Source: Roseovarius sp. (GTDB taxonomy: Bacteria > Pseudomonadota > Alphaproteobacteria > Rhodobacterales > Rhodobacteraceae). Taken from it: DNA of 53,640 nucleotides. The position numbers were made by a program, and so were the translations under genes. The stretch covers positions 1 to 53,640 of the forward strand of contig JAPOTF010000186.1 in NCBI GenBank assembly GCA_026709325.1. The letters run 5' to 3'. The notes beneath the pieces were generated by a model. That model did not search any database. It was not told the origin of the DNA and saw nothing but the letters and a program-made list of their open reading frames with translations. Every line of letters begins with the position of its first letter. The first letter of the stretch is position 1. This document shows, one piece after another, positions 1-7,113 of the stretch.

Positions 1-75
1 TGTCAAGGTTTCAAAATTCATGGACAGCCCGCCGTTTTCTTGTATTTTTTAGTTTGTCAAGTCCCGGCAATTCCC

Positions 76-83
76 TAATTTTT
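76..83. repeat. Target-site duplication, left copy (TAATTTTT)
   Basis: Eight bases directly abutting the left inverted repeat, identical to 2789-2796 outside the right repeat. An 8-bp AT-rich duplication fits IS1595-family insertion. Confidence 0.92.
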
Positions 84-107
84 GGGAATTATAAAGAAAG
101 GTTGACA
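84..107 (+). repeat. Left terminal inverted repeat of the IS1595-family element
   Basis: 24 bases beginning GGGAATTATAAAG and ending GGTTGACA; the exact reverse complement is at 2765-2788. The final TTGACA serves as the -35 box of an inward promoter. Confidence 0.95.
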
Positions 108-130
108 GAATAGCCGTATTCCATTATAGC
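102..130 (+). promoter_or_regulatory. Inward promoter embedded in the left transposon end
   Basis: TTGACA (102-107, the inner six bases of the inverted repeat), a 17-base spacer, then TATAGC (125-130). This is a near-consensus sigma70-type promoter reading toward the methyltransferase. The mirror-image arrangement exists at the other end of the element. Confidence 0.7.
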
Positions 131-158
131 TTGCGACAGTTTTTCAACCGCAAAAAGG

Positions 159-198
159 AAAGTCAAGGGCCGTTTAGACATACGGTTCTTGACTTTTT
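159..198 (+). terminator. Terminator or attenuator hairpin in the methyltransferase leader
   Basis: Left arm 159-173 pairs with right arm 182-196 over 15 bp (two G-U wobbles) around an 8-base loop, and the right arm runs into TTTTT (194-198). This is the form of an intrinsic terminator. It lies about 60 bases downstream of the end-embedded promoter and 145 bases before the methyltransferase start, so it would block outside or end-promoter transcripts, or attenuate them. The structure is seen; the function is inferred. Confidence 0.7.
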
Positions 199-217
199 GA
201 AGAAGTCTGCTTGATAT
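189..217 (+). promoter_or_regulatory. Possible second promoter for the methyltransferase
   Basis: TTGACT (189-194), a 17-base spacer and TGATAT (212-217). The -35 box overlaps the 3' arm of the terminator-like hairpin at 159-198, so transcription from here would bypass the hairpin. Weaker than the end-embedded promoter. Confidence 0.4.
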
Positions 218-342
218 TGTTTAAAGTCCTTGCAAATATGAAAACCACACAACCTTGGGAGAAGATGAATGGACACGCTTAGCGGTATTGTAAATGTGGA
301 GATTGAAGAAAAGGACGGCTGGTTTTTCGCTTATCGATTGAA

Positions 343-729
343 ATGACCGACTGCAACGTTCCTAATCGAACGATATTCTGCGATGACAATCTTGATGTTA
401 TGCGCGGCATTAATTCAGAATGCGTCGATCTGATATATCTTGATCCGCCCTTTAACAAAAACAAGAAATTTGCCGCACCCATAGGCAGCAATGCGGAAGG
501 GGCAGAATTTAAAGACATATTTAGGAAAGACGACGTTAAATCCGAATGGCTTGTTTCCATTATGGAAGACCGACCTGGGCTTTACCATTATTTGAAAGGC
601 ATTGAAGGAGTGGGAAGACCCTACAATTTTGCATATTTGTCGTACATGTCAATACGTCTGATTGAATGCCATAGAATTTTAAAGTCTGAAGGGGGGGGGG
701 TATCTACCTTCATTGTGATCCCACCATGA
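343..729 (+). CDS. Beta-class DNA methyltransferase, N-terminal part (frame broken at a G10 run)
   Basis: 128 codons. Residues 1-116 are the N-terminal half of an amino-methyltransferase: the catalytic motif IV is LDPPFN at about residues 33-38, and the AdoMet-binding motif lies downstream, the order of the beta class (as in type III Mod enzymes). After residue 116 the frame enters ten consecutive G (691-700) and leaves the family sequence, ending 9 codons later. The conserved continuation (GIYLHCDPT) is present at 699-725 in another frame. A tract of 8 or 11 G would join this part to the frame that continues to 1649 and give a protein of about 430 residues. As written the product lacks motif I and should be inactive. 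The start codon has only a weak upstream purine signal; the frame is open back to 307. Confidence 0.85.
   Translation: MTDCNVPNRTIFCDDNLDVMRGINSECVDLIYLDPPFNKNKKFAAPIGSNAEGAEFKDIFRKDDVKSEWLVSIMEDRPGLYHYLKGIEGVGRPYNFAYLSYMSIRLIECHRILKSEGGGVSTFIVIPP
691..700 (+). repeat. Homopolymeric G10 tract inside the methyltransferase gene
   Basis: Ten consecutive G immediately after codon GAA (688-690). Its length decides whether the N- and C-terminal halves of the methyltransferase are in one frame: 8 or 11 G gives ON, 10 gives OFF. Such tracts are the usual basis of slipped-strand phase variation in methyltransferase genes, but are also common places for sequencing error. Confidence 0.9.
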
Positions 730-1649
730 GTCATTATTTAAAATCGGTTATGGACTGCGTATTTGGAGAAATTCATTTTAGAAATGAATTGATATGGGGC
801 TATCCTCCAAAAGGAAAGCCCCCAAAGTACGGTTTTCATCGAAAGCACGACATAATTTTGTTTTATGGAAAATCAAAGAGTGGGGTTTTTAAACACCAAT
901 ACACAGACCTCAATAAAGAACAAAAATCCAAGTTTTCGAAGACTGACGGGAAAGGAAGAAAATACAAGGAATTCAAAGGAAAACGCACTTATTTGGATGA
1001 AAGCAATGGAAGACCGGTTCCCTCTTGGTGGTCTGACATCGGGCAAACGGCGCAATCTAGAAAGGAATTTAACGGTTATCCAACTCAAAAACCGCTTGCT
1101 TTGCTAAAAAGAATTATTTTTGCCAGCAGCAACCCAAAAGACATTGTCTTGGATCCCTTTTGCGGTTGCGCCACAACGTGCGTTGCCGCAGAGCAAACTG
1201 GCCGCCAATGGATGGGGATAGACATATCCATAAAAGCTTATGACTTAGTGCGGAACCGACTAACAAAGGAAATTGCAGACCCAGACGATATTTTAAAACA
1301 TCAAAACAAGATCCATTTGCAAACGGACCCTCCTAGGAGAACAGACATTGGCGTTGACTACCGTGAACGAAAATTTGTGTATGTTATTTCCCACCCTTCT
1401 TATTTGGGAGAATACAAGGTGGGGATTGCCAAAGACTGGAAATCCCGCCTGAACGCCTATCAAACGTCAGATCCTGACAGGCAATACAAAATAGAATACA
1501 GCAAGGAGACTTCGGCGTTTAGGGAAACGGAGCGGCATATCCATGAAAAGTTCCCAAACAAACACGAATGGGTGCAAGGAGATTTAAATGAAATTATACG
1601 GGAAATTGAATTATTCATCCCCGAAAAACCGGTCGATTTGTTCGACTAA
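726..1649 (+). CDS. DNA methyltransferase, C-terminal part fused to a T5orf172/GIY-YIG-like domain
   Basis: 307 codons from the first ATG in this frame; homology to the family already begins upstream at 699 (GIYLHCDPT). Around residues 118-157 are the conserved YPTQKP segment and the AdoMet-binding motif VLDPFCGCATT, so this half supplies cofactor binding and the other half supplies the catalytic DPPF. From about residue 215 to 300 follows a separate module (FVYVI, then YKVGIAKDWKSRLNAYQT, then ETERHIHEKFP) that resembles T5orf172/MUG113 domains of the GIY-YIG superfamily. DPPF is more usual in N6-adenine enzymes; the target sequence cannot be read. It may be translated alone or only when the G tract is in frame. 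No separate restriction gene is visible. Confidence 0.85.
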   Translation: MSHYLKSVMDCVFGEIHFRNELIWGYPPKGKPPKYGFHRKHDIILFYGKSKSGVFKHQYTDLNKEQKSKFSKTDGKGRKYKEFKGKRTYLDESNGRPVPSWWSDIGQTAQSRKEFNGYPTQKPLALLKRIIFASSNPKDIVLDPFCGCATTCVAAEQTGRQWMGIDISIKAYDLVRNRLTKEIADPDDILKHQNKIHLQTDPPRRTDIGVDYRERKFVYVISHPSYLGEYKVGIAKDWKSRLNAYQTSDPDRQYKIEYSKETSAFRETERHIHEKFPNKHEWVQGDLNEIIREIELFIPEKPVDLFD

Positions 1650-1661
1650 AAGGAGGAAATC

Positions 1662-1856
1662 ATGACAAAAGGCGTACCGATAATTGATCCGAAAAAAGAT
1701 TTAACGGGCGCGACCCCTGAAAAACTGGCCCGCGCCCTGTTTCGCCCGCTATCGCCCAGCGCTGGAACGGCCATTGTCCGCGACAAGGTCGCGCCGCAGG
1801 AGACTGCGCCCAACGAGACGGGCAACGGTGTCCCGCATTTGGTCAAGAGTTCCTGA
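1662..1856 (+). CDS. Small hypothetical protein overlapping the transposase 3' end
   Basis: 64 codons, 12 bases after the methyltransferase stop, with a perfect AGGAGG (1650-1655) seven bases before the ATG. The first 30 residues (contains DLTGATPEKLARALF) lie outside the transposase gene; the remainder is antisense to the last 36 codons of the transposase, so that sequence is constrained by both. No domain is recognised. The strong ribosome-binding site and position suggest translation with the methyltransferase. It could instead be an incidental frame. Confidence 0.5.
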   Translation: MTKGVPIIDPKKDLTGATPEKLARALFRPLSPSAGTAIVRDKVAPQETAPNETGNGVPHLVKSS

Positions 1857-2714
1857 ATTGCGAATGTTGTGCCGCCCGGAAAATTCCTGGACATAGCGGT
1901 TTAAATGCTTGGGCGATATTTTATGAAACGTACCCTTGTGAGCTCTTTTAAGCATCGCCCAAAAACTCTCTATTCCGTTGGTGTGCGCCATCTTGCGCAC
2001 ATATTCCCCAGCTGAATGATTCACGCTTTCATGTTCACGGTCCATTCCGACATACGCCTTTGCGTCGTCCGTATAGACGGTTGCTTCCGGCTCGCTTACG
2101 CCTTCCACAAAACCCTTCAGGGTTTCGCCATCGGTCGAATCCACAACTTTTGCGGTTACATTGTTTGTCTTGCGGTCCTTTGCGCCCACAACCGCAATCT
2201 TACCGACCGCTCCGCGACCGGTAAGTTGCTCCCTTTTGGACTTCTTCATGTTCCTGCGCTTTCCGCCAAAATATGTTTCGTCCACTTCAACGGGACCGCC
2301 AAAGGACCCGTCATCACCTTCGCCAGCCCATGCCTCGCGTATCCGGTGAGCCATGAACCATGCGGTTGGTTGGGACACGCCAATGTCCCGATGAAGCTTC
2401 ATGCTGGACACGCCCTTAAGACTTGTGACGCAGAGATAAACCGCAATGGCCCATTTTTTCATTGGAACCTTGGAAGACTGCATGGCCGTTCCGGTTTTAA
2501 CGCTGAAATACGACCGGCAGTCCGAACACCAATAGGGCATTTTCTTGTGCGAGGCTTTTCTTGTGTGAACCGAGCCGCATTTTGGGCAATGGCGGCCATT
2601 TGGCCAGACAACCGATTCAAACCATTCTTGGGCGGACTCTTCTGTGGGAAACATTTCCACAATTTCAATTATGGACATTCCGGGGCGGTGCGATTTTCCA
2701 GGGCCTTTTGACAT
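1749..2714 (-). CDS. IS1595-family transposase
   Basis: 321 residues, complete. The N-terminal part has a zinc ribbon (CPKCG about residues 43-47, then CSDC about 63-66), followed by a helix-turn-helix-like stretch (GVSSMKLHRDIGVSQPTAW) and the ISXO2-like catalytic domain. Candidate catalytic residues are D in VEVDETYFGG, D in VYTDDAKAY, and N/E in NGIESFWAMLKR, matching the DD(E/N)-K pattern of the family. The start is supported by AGGAG about eight bases upstream on the reverse strand and by the promoter at 2742-2770. It lies inside perfect inverted ends, so the element may still be mobile. Confidence 0.95.
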   Translation of the reverse strand: MSKGPGKSHRPGMSIIEIVEMFPTEESAQEWFESVVWPNGRHCPKCGSVHTRKASHKKMPYWCSDCRSYFSVKTGTAMQSSKVPMKKWAIAVYLCVTSLKGVSSMKLHRDIGVSQPTAWFMAHRIREAWAGEGDDGSFGGPVEVDETYFGGKRRNMKKSKREQLTGRGAVGKIAVVGAKDRKTNNVTAKVVDSTDGETLKGFVEGVSEPEATVYTDDAKAYVGMDREHESVNHSAGEYVRKMAHTNGIESFWAMLKRAHKGTFHKISPKHLNRYVQEFSGRHNIRNSGTLDQMRDTVARLVGRSLLRRDLVADNGRSSAGR

Positions 2715-2741
2715 TTTCGAATCTCCTATACTTGTCCTTTA

Positions 2742-2770
2742 AATATAGGGTCTCCTCGCCGCTTTGTCAA
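2742..2770 (-). promoter_or_regulatory. Inward promoter embedded in the right transposon end
   Basis: On the reverse strand TTGACA (2770-2765, inner end of the inverted repeat), 17 bases, then TATATT (2747-2742), about 30 bases before the transposase start. Same geometry as the left end. Confidence 0.75.
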
Positions 2771-2788
2771 CCTTTCTTTATAATTCCC
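2765..2788 (-). repeat. Right terminal inverted repeat of the IS1595-family element
   Basis: Exact reverse complement of 84-107. Its inner end again supplies TTGACA, here in front of the transposase gene. Confidence 0.95.
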
Positions 2789-2796
2789 TAATTTTT
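2789..2796. repeat. Target-site duplication, right copy (TAATTTTT)
   Basis: Identical to 76-83, directly outside the right inverted repeat; marks the boundary with chromosomal DNA. Confidence 0.92.
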
Positions 2797-3008
2797 CCTT
2801 ATCAAATTATTCAATGGCCTACAAGGATTTTTGAAAAAGGTTTTGCAGGCTTTTCGCCTGGCTTTTGCGGGAATTTTTAGACCTGTGCGGCAAAAAAATC
2901 ATTGAATATCAGTTTTTTCATGTAGGAAGTGATAGTTTGCGAAAAACAGAAGTTGGCGGGAATTGCTGATCAAGTCAGCTTGAGATTGTCAAAACCTTTT
3001 CTTAAATA

Positions 3009-3024
3009 GCGGTTAGTTAACCGC
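3009..3024. promoter_or_regulatory. Inverted repeat in the leader of the secreted-protein gene (possible operator)
   Basis: GCGGTTA, two bases, TAACCGC. It lies just downstream of a weak promoter-like pair (TTGAGA about 2980, TAAATA about 3003) and 50 bases before the ATG at 3074. No regulator is identified. Confidence 0.35.
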
Positions 3025-3073
3025 CAGTGCACCGGTTTCCTTTCACCGGCGCGCAACAACAAGGAAATTTTGC

Positions 3074-3670
3074 ATGAAACAGCTAATGATGACGCTCGCC
3101 GCCGGATTGGTGGCGGGGGTGGGTGGGCAGGTTCAGCCCTGGCGCAGCGAACAGCCAGGCGTTTGACTTCGATGCGTGGCTCAATGGTCTGTCCGCGAAG
3201 AAACTGCCGGAAGTCGGAATCAATATCTCTTTAGATGGGATTCCACGCTGTGAGAATATAACAGTATGCGATGCCTTCCCCCTCTTCAAAGCCGAAATCA
3301 AGAACGGAACTACAGCTAGTCAGGATTTGCATATCGGTGTGTCGTGGGCGACGGCGACCGGACTCACTGGGTTCGGGGATGAGTCTGGAAACCCCATAAT
3401 AATTCCTAAGGGTGGTGGCTTGTCGGATGATATTGGCATTAGAATTCCCAACGACAGCATTGCCCATAGCTGCAACAAGCTGATCGTCTTTATACGTTCC
3501 CTTACGCCCGATCTTTACAAAGCTGCACCCTGCACGCGCGGCCAGGGATTCGAGTATGTTGTCTATCTGGACGATGACGGCGGGAATGGCGCGTATCCGA
3601 CTGGTGACGCAGCGGAGGATGTCGCGGCTCGCAACGCAAGATATGACAAATTAAAAAAGCTTGTGGCTAA
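3074..3670 (+). pseudogene. Secreted hypothetical protein, frameshifted near its start
   Basis: ATG at 3074 with AAGGAA eight bases upstream opens a signal-peptide-like frame (MKQLMMTLAAGLVAGVG), but this frame stops after about 30 codons. The body of the protein (FDFDAWLNGLSAKKLPEVG onward, with cysteines at CENITVCD, NKLIVFIRSL and APCTRG) continues in another frame from about 3123, where a GTG start would be possible. The switch point falls in a G-rich stretch (3112-3127): removing one base joins signal peptide to body. The body frame then reads through the terminator at 3683-3708 into antisense ubiB, so a second lesion near the 3' end is likely. The family is not recognised. The end given is approximate. 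Confidence 0.55.
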
Positions 3671-3682
3671 CAACCACACGCG

Positions 3683-3708
3683 GGGCGGTCTTCGGATCGC
3701 CCTTTTTT
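3683..3708 (+). terminator. Intrinsic terminator with cUUCGg tetraloop
   Basis: GGGCGGTC (3683-3690), loop TTCG, GATCGCCC (3695-3702, one G-U pair), then six T. It marks the 3' end of the secreted-protein gene, 14 bases before the convergent ubiB stop codon. Confidence 0.85.
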
Positions 3709-3721
3709 ATGGGGTCTTTGC

Positions 3722-5251
3722 CTATAAGCTGCCAAGCGCGATTATCACCCCGACGCCAGTGACAACTCCGACAAGCCACCACATGGCAAGCAGTGTAATG
3801 GAATGCCGGGGAGTTTTTTCCGCGGAAGCCGGAGGTCTAAGAAGAACGTCTTCCACCAGCTCCGGAAGACGCGGGCCATATCTTGACATGACCAGAAGCG
3901 TTTTTTTCATATCCCTGAAGATGCCCTGCGGACCAATGTTCTTGCGAATGTAGTCTTCGACCACGGGTTTTGACGCCTGCCATATGTTGATATGGGGGTT
4001 TAGGGAGCGCGCAACCCCCTCAACCACAACCATTGTTCGCTGCAAAAGAAGCAGTTCGGTTCTGGTTTCCATGCCAAAGCGCTCCGTTACCTCAAAAAGG
4101 TGGCTTAAAAGACCGCCCATGCTGATTTTTGTGGCATCCATGCCGAATATGGGTTCTCCAACCGCGCGGAGCGCCCGGGCGAATTCATCAACATTCCGGT
4201 CCGCGGGAACATATCCGGCCTCGAAATGGACTTCCGCCACGCGCCTGTAGTCTCGCTTTATGAATCCGTAGATTATTTCCGCGTAGACCTTGCGCGTATA
4301 TTCGTCAATGTGCCCCATGACTCCAAAATCATAGGCGATTACCGCTCCATTGGGGGCCACTTTCATGTTGCCGTGATGCATGTCCGCATGGAAAAAGCCG
4401 TCACGCAGCGCATGGCTTAGAAAAAGCTGCAGTATTCGCTCGCCGATAGCGACGCGATCATGTCCCGCGGCATCAAGCGCATCGTTGTCCCCAATCGAAA
4501 TTCCGTCCACCCACCCAAGTGTCATTACACGCCGGCCGGATTCAGGCCACATGACCGCCGGGAGCTCAAATCCCGGGTCATTGCAGGTGTTGGCGGAGTA
4601 TTCGCTTGCCGAGGAAGCCTCCAGTCTCAGGTCGAGTTCACCGAGCACCACGCCTTCGAAATGCGAAATTACATCAGTGGGCCGCAGCCTGCGTGAAGCG
4701 GGTGAGAGCAATTCTATCAATCGCGCGGCAAAGTAAAATGCGTCTATGTCTTTGCGGAACGCTTTTTCTATATTGGGCCGCAACACCTTTACCGCCACCA
4801 CCTCGCCAGTGTCCTTCAGACGGGCCTTGTGAACCTGGGCTATGGACGCCGTGGCGACCGGTTCACCGAATTCGGCAAAAATTTCATCGATGGGCCGACC
4901 GAGTTCGCGCTCGACACTGGCTCTTGCGGTCTCAAGCGGGAAAGGCGGCAGTTTGTCCTGCAGTATCCGCAATTCCGTTGCGATGTCTTCACCCACAATG
5001 TCGGGGCGGGTTGAAAAAACCTGGCCGAATTTGATATATGCGGGGCCGAGAGCCGTCATTGCGCGCAATACGGGGGGCATGCTCAGGTCGCCGGGATATC
5101 CCAGCCAGTGAAACGGCCATGCCAAAAACCTTATGGTGCCCTGAACCAGTGGAGGCGCGTCCATTGCCTTCATGATTTCCGACATCGCGCCCGTTCTTTC
5201 AAGTGTGGCGCCTGTTCGAATCAGGCGAAGGATGTTGTGCGGACCCCGCAT
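3722..5251 (-). CDS. ubiB: UbiB-type atypical kinase/ATPase for ubiquinone biosynthesis
   Basis: 509 residues. ABC1/ADCK (UbiB) family: the invariant KxGQ motif is KFGQVFSTRPD at about 74-84, followed by the alanine-rich nucleotide loop (ATASIAQVHKA), the lysine strand VAVKVLRP, HADMHHGN in the catalytic loop and YDFGVMG in place of DFG. A C-terminal hydrophobic segment (about residues 483-508) would anchor it in the inner membrane. UbiB supports ubiquinone ring modification. I take the ATG at 5251 because it begins MRGPHNILRL as family members do and lies two bases after the ubiE stop; an upstream in-frame ATG (5329) would overlap ubiE. Expressed with ubiE. Confidence 0.93.
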   Translation of the reverse strand: MRGPHNILRLIRTGATLERTGAMSEIMKAMDAPPLVQGTIRFLAWPFHWLGYPGDLSMPPVLRAMTALGPAYIKFGQVFSTRPDIVGEDIATELRILQDKLPPFPLETARASVERELGRPIDEIFAEFGEPVATASIAQVHKARLKDTGEVVAVKVLRPNIEKAFRKDIDAFYFAARLIELLSPASRRLRPTDVISHFEGVVLGELDLRLEASSASEYSANTCNDPGFELPAVMWPESGRRVMTLGWVDGISIGDNDALDAAGHDRVAIGERILQLFLSHALRDGFFHADMHHGNMKVAPNGAVIAYDFGVMGHIDEYTRKVYAEIIYGFIKRDYRRVAEVHFEAGYVPADRNVDEFARALRAVGEPIFGMDATKISMGGLLSHLFEVTERFGMETRTELLLLQRTMVVVEGVARSLNPHINIWQASKPVVEDYIRKNIGPQGIFRDMKKTLLVMSRYGPRLPELVEDVLLRPPASAEKTPRHSITLLAMWWLVGVVTGVGVIIALGSL

Positions 5252-5252
5252 G

Positions 5253-5996
5253 TCAGATCTTCCATGCTGAATGAAGACAGGCGATTCCCATGCTAAGGTT
5301 CCTATAGCCGGCATTTTCAAATCCGGCATCGCAAATCATTTTCAAAAACGCGTGCTGGTCGGGAAATCGCCGAATGGACTCCACAAGATACCGATAGCTT
5401 TTTTTGTCTCCGGCAATGACCTGTCCCAACCGGGGTATTACACCGAAGGAATACATGTCGTAGGCTTTTTGCATCATTTCATTTGGCATACGGCTGAACT
5501 CGAGAACCATGAGCCGGCCGCCCGGCTTCAGTACGCGATACGCCTCGTTCAAAGCCTCCACCGGCCTTGTAACATTCCTTATGCCAAAGCCGATGGTGTA
5601 AACATCGAAAGAACTGTCCGGAAACGGAAGCTTCATCGCGTCGCCATTAACCCAGAACATGCTGTCCGGCAAATTTTTGGCCCTTGCTCTCTTGCGGCCC
5701 TCCTCAAGCATCTCTTCCGTCATGTCCAGTACGGTCGCATGTCCGCTTCCCGAGCGTTGGAGAAACCGGAACGCAATGTCGCCGGTGCCGCCGGCCGCGT
5801 CAAGAAGACGCTGCCCTGAACTCGGAGCCAGCCAGTCCATCATGGCATCCTTCCACAGACGATGTATTCCAAGCGACATGGCGTCGTTCATTAAATCGTA
5901 TCTTGACGCCACGGATCCAAAAACACCTCTTACCCTGTTGGCCTTTTTGCTTTCGGGAATGTCCTCGAATCCAAAATGCGTCGTTTTCTCGCCCAT
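5253..5996 (-). CDS. ubiE: Demethylmenaquinone/2-methoxy-6-polyprenylbenzoquinol methyltransferase UbiE
   Basis: 247 residues, full length for UbiE, the AdoMet-dependent C-methyltransferase of ubiquinone synthesis. It has the N-terminal signature [21 protein letters not shown], the AdoMet-binding loop DAAGGTGD at about 66-73, the [14 protein letters not shown] strand and a C-terminal ACLHSAWKI that closely matches the family ending. First gene of a reverse-strand pair with ubiB and divergent from fpg across a 96-bp gap, the usual alphaproteobacterial arrangement. Confidence 0.96.
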   Translation of the reverse strand: MGEKTTHFGFEDIPESKKANRVRGVFGSVASRYDLMNDAMSLGIHRLWKDAMMDWLAPSSGQRLLDAAGGTGDIAFRFLQRSGSGHATVLDMTEEMLEEGRKRARAKNLPDSMFWVNGDAMKLPFPDSSFDVYTIGFGIRNVTRPVEALNEAYRVLKPGGRLMVLEFSRMPNEMMQKAYDMYSFGVIPRLGQVIAGDKKSYRYLVESIRRFPDQHAFLKMICDAGFENAGYRNLSMGIACLHSAWKI

Positions 5997-6092
5997 CGGG
6001 TGTCCTTTTGTCTTGCCTATATTCTCGCGCTGTCTCTTATAGGTGTATATTGGGTTAATTTAGCGAATGCCATAGTGGAAAGAGGCGGTGAG

Positions 6093-6944
6093 ATGCCGGA
6101 ATTGCCAGAGGTTGAAACTGTTTTGCGGGGACTGCGGGGCATCGTGACCGGGCGGAGGATGATTTCCGCGATGATTATGCGCGAGGGCCTGCGATGGCCG
6201 TTCCCGGACCGTATGGCGGAAAGGCTTGAGGGGAAAACCGTGGAGCGCATGCGGCGCAGGTCGAAATACATCCTTGCGGATTTGTCGTCCGGCGAGACGC
6301 TTCTCGTTCATTTGGGCATGTCCGGCCGGATACTCGTGTCCGGGAATCGGCCAGGGGAATCCCGCCATGGTCGCGCAACGCCGGGAAAGCACGACCATGT
6401 GGTGATCGATTTCGAGTCCGGAGTTCGAATTACCTACAATGATCCCCGTCGCTTCGGGTCCATGGACCTGATGGCCAGCGACAGAGCCAGCCTGCATCCG
6501 CTTCTGGCGATGCTTGGCCCGGAACCTTTGGGCAACGGCTTCAGTCAAGAATATCTATGCGAAATGCTTGAAGGCAGGAGGTCTCCGATAAAATCGGCTT
6601 TGCTGGATCAGAGAATCGTCGCGGGTCTGGGCAACATCTATGTGTCCGAGGCGCTTTTCAGGTCTGGAATTTCCCCCGCAAGACAGGCGGGCGCGATATC
6701 GAGGCGGCGCATCGGGCGTCTCGTGCCGGCCATTAGGGAAGTCCTGCGGGACGCAATTGCGGCAGGTGGTTCAAGCTTGCGCGATTTTCGCGGGGCGGAC
6801 GGGGAATTGGGATATTTTCAGCATGGCTTCGACGTGTACGGGCGCGAGGGTGAAGAGTGCCGCAACACGGGATGTTCGGGCTCGATACGGAGAATCACCC
6901 AGTCGGGCCGATCCAGCTATTACTGTCCCCAATGTCAAAGGTGA
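6093..6944 (+). CDS. mutM: Formamidopyrimidine-DNA glycosylase
   Basis: 283 residues. Base-excision repair enzyme that removes oxidised purines such as 8-oxoguanine and nicks the abasic site. The start at 6093 gives [10 protein letters not shown], in which Pro2 becomes the Schiff-base nucleophile and Glu3 is catalytic; the frame extends upstream but that segment is not conserved. [10 protein letters not shown] and the RRSKYIL lysine region follow, then the helix-two-turn-helix ([12 protein letters not shown]). A C-terminal zinc finger is present, though its first cysteine pair is spaced by four residues (CRNTGC) and the second is CPQC. Divergent from ubiE. Confidence 0.95.
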   Translation: MPELPEVETVLRGLRGIVTGRRMISAMIMREGLRWPFPDRMAERLEGKTVERMRRRSKYILADLSSGETLLVHLGMSGRILVSGNRPGESRHGRATPGKHDHVVIDFESGVRITYNDPRRFGSMDLMASDRASLHPLLAMLGPEPLGNGFSQEYLCEMLEGRRSPIKSALLDQRIVAGLGNIYVSEALFRSGISPARQAGAISRRRIGRLVPAIREVLRDAIAAGGSSLRDFRGADGELGYFQHGFDVYGREGEECRNTGCSGSIRRITQSGRSSYYCPQCQR

Positions 6945-7011
6945 GACAGTGAATCGGCAGTTTTCCGCACGTGAAAACACCGCTTGCGGCGAATGGCGGG
7001 CCATCAACAAG

Positions 7012-7040
7012 TTGAAAATCCGGATTTTGATTTTTATAAT
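7012..7040 (+). promoter_or_regulatory. Promoter for the enoyl-CoA hydratase gene
   Basis: TTGAAA (7012-7017), exactly 17 bases, TATAAT (7035-7040), 74 bases before the ATG at 7114. One of the best sigma70-type matches in the window. Confidence 0.75.
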
Positions 7041-7113
7041 ATGCTGAACAACCGGGTTGGACAGTTTGCGCGCGGTGGTGTTTACAACTGAAATAAAGCA
7101 GCGAGAGCATATA

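Larger units (their letters stand above)
84..2788. mobile_element. IS1595-family transposon carrying a DNA methyltransferase
   Basis: A 2,705-bp unit bounded by perfect 24-bp inverted repeats (84-107 and 2765-2788) and flanked by the same 8-bp word, TAATTTTT, on both sides (76-83 and 2789-2796). The right-hand gene (1749-2714, reverse) encodes an IS1595-type transposase with a zinc ribbon and DDE/N-type catalytic region. An 8-bp AT-rich target duplication is typical of that family, and family members with passenger genes are known. The left half carries a methyltransferase read toward the centre, plus a 64-codon frame overlapping the transposase 3' end. Perfect ends, an intact transposase and a perfect duplication point to a recent insertion. 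The target is non-coding. Confidence 0.93.

Noticed and set aside
2016-2711. Forward frame (231 codons) over the transposase gene
   Set aside because: Antisense to the intact transposase; no supported start or domain.
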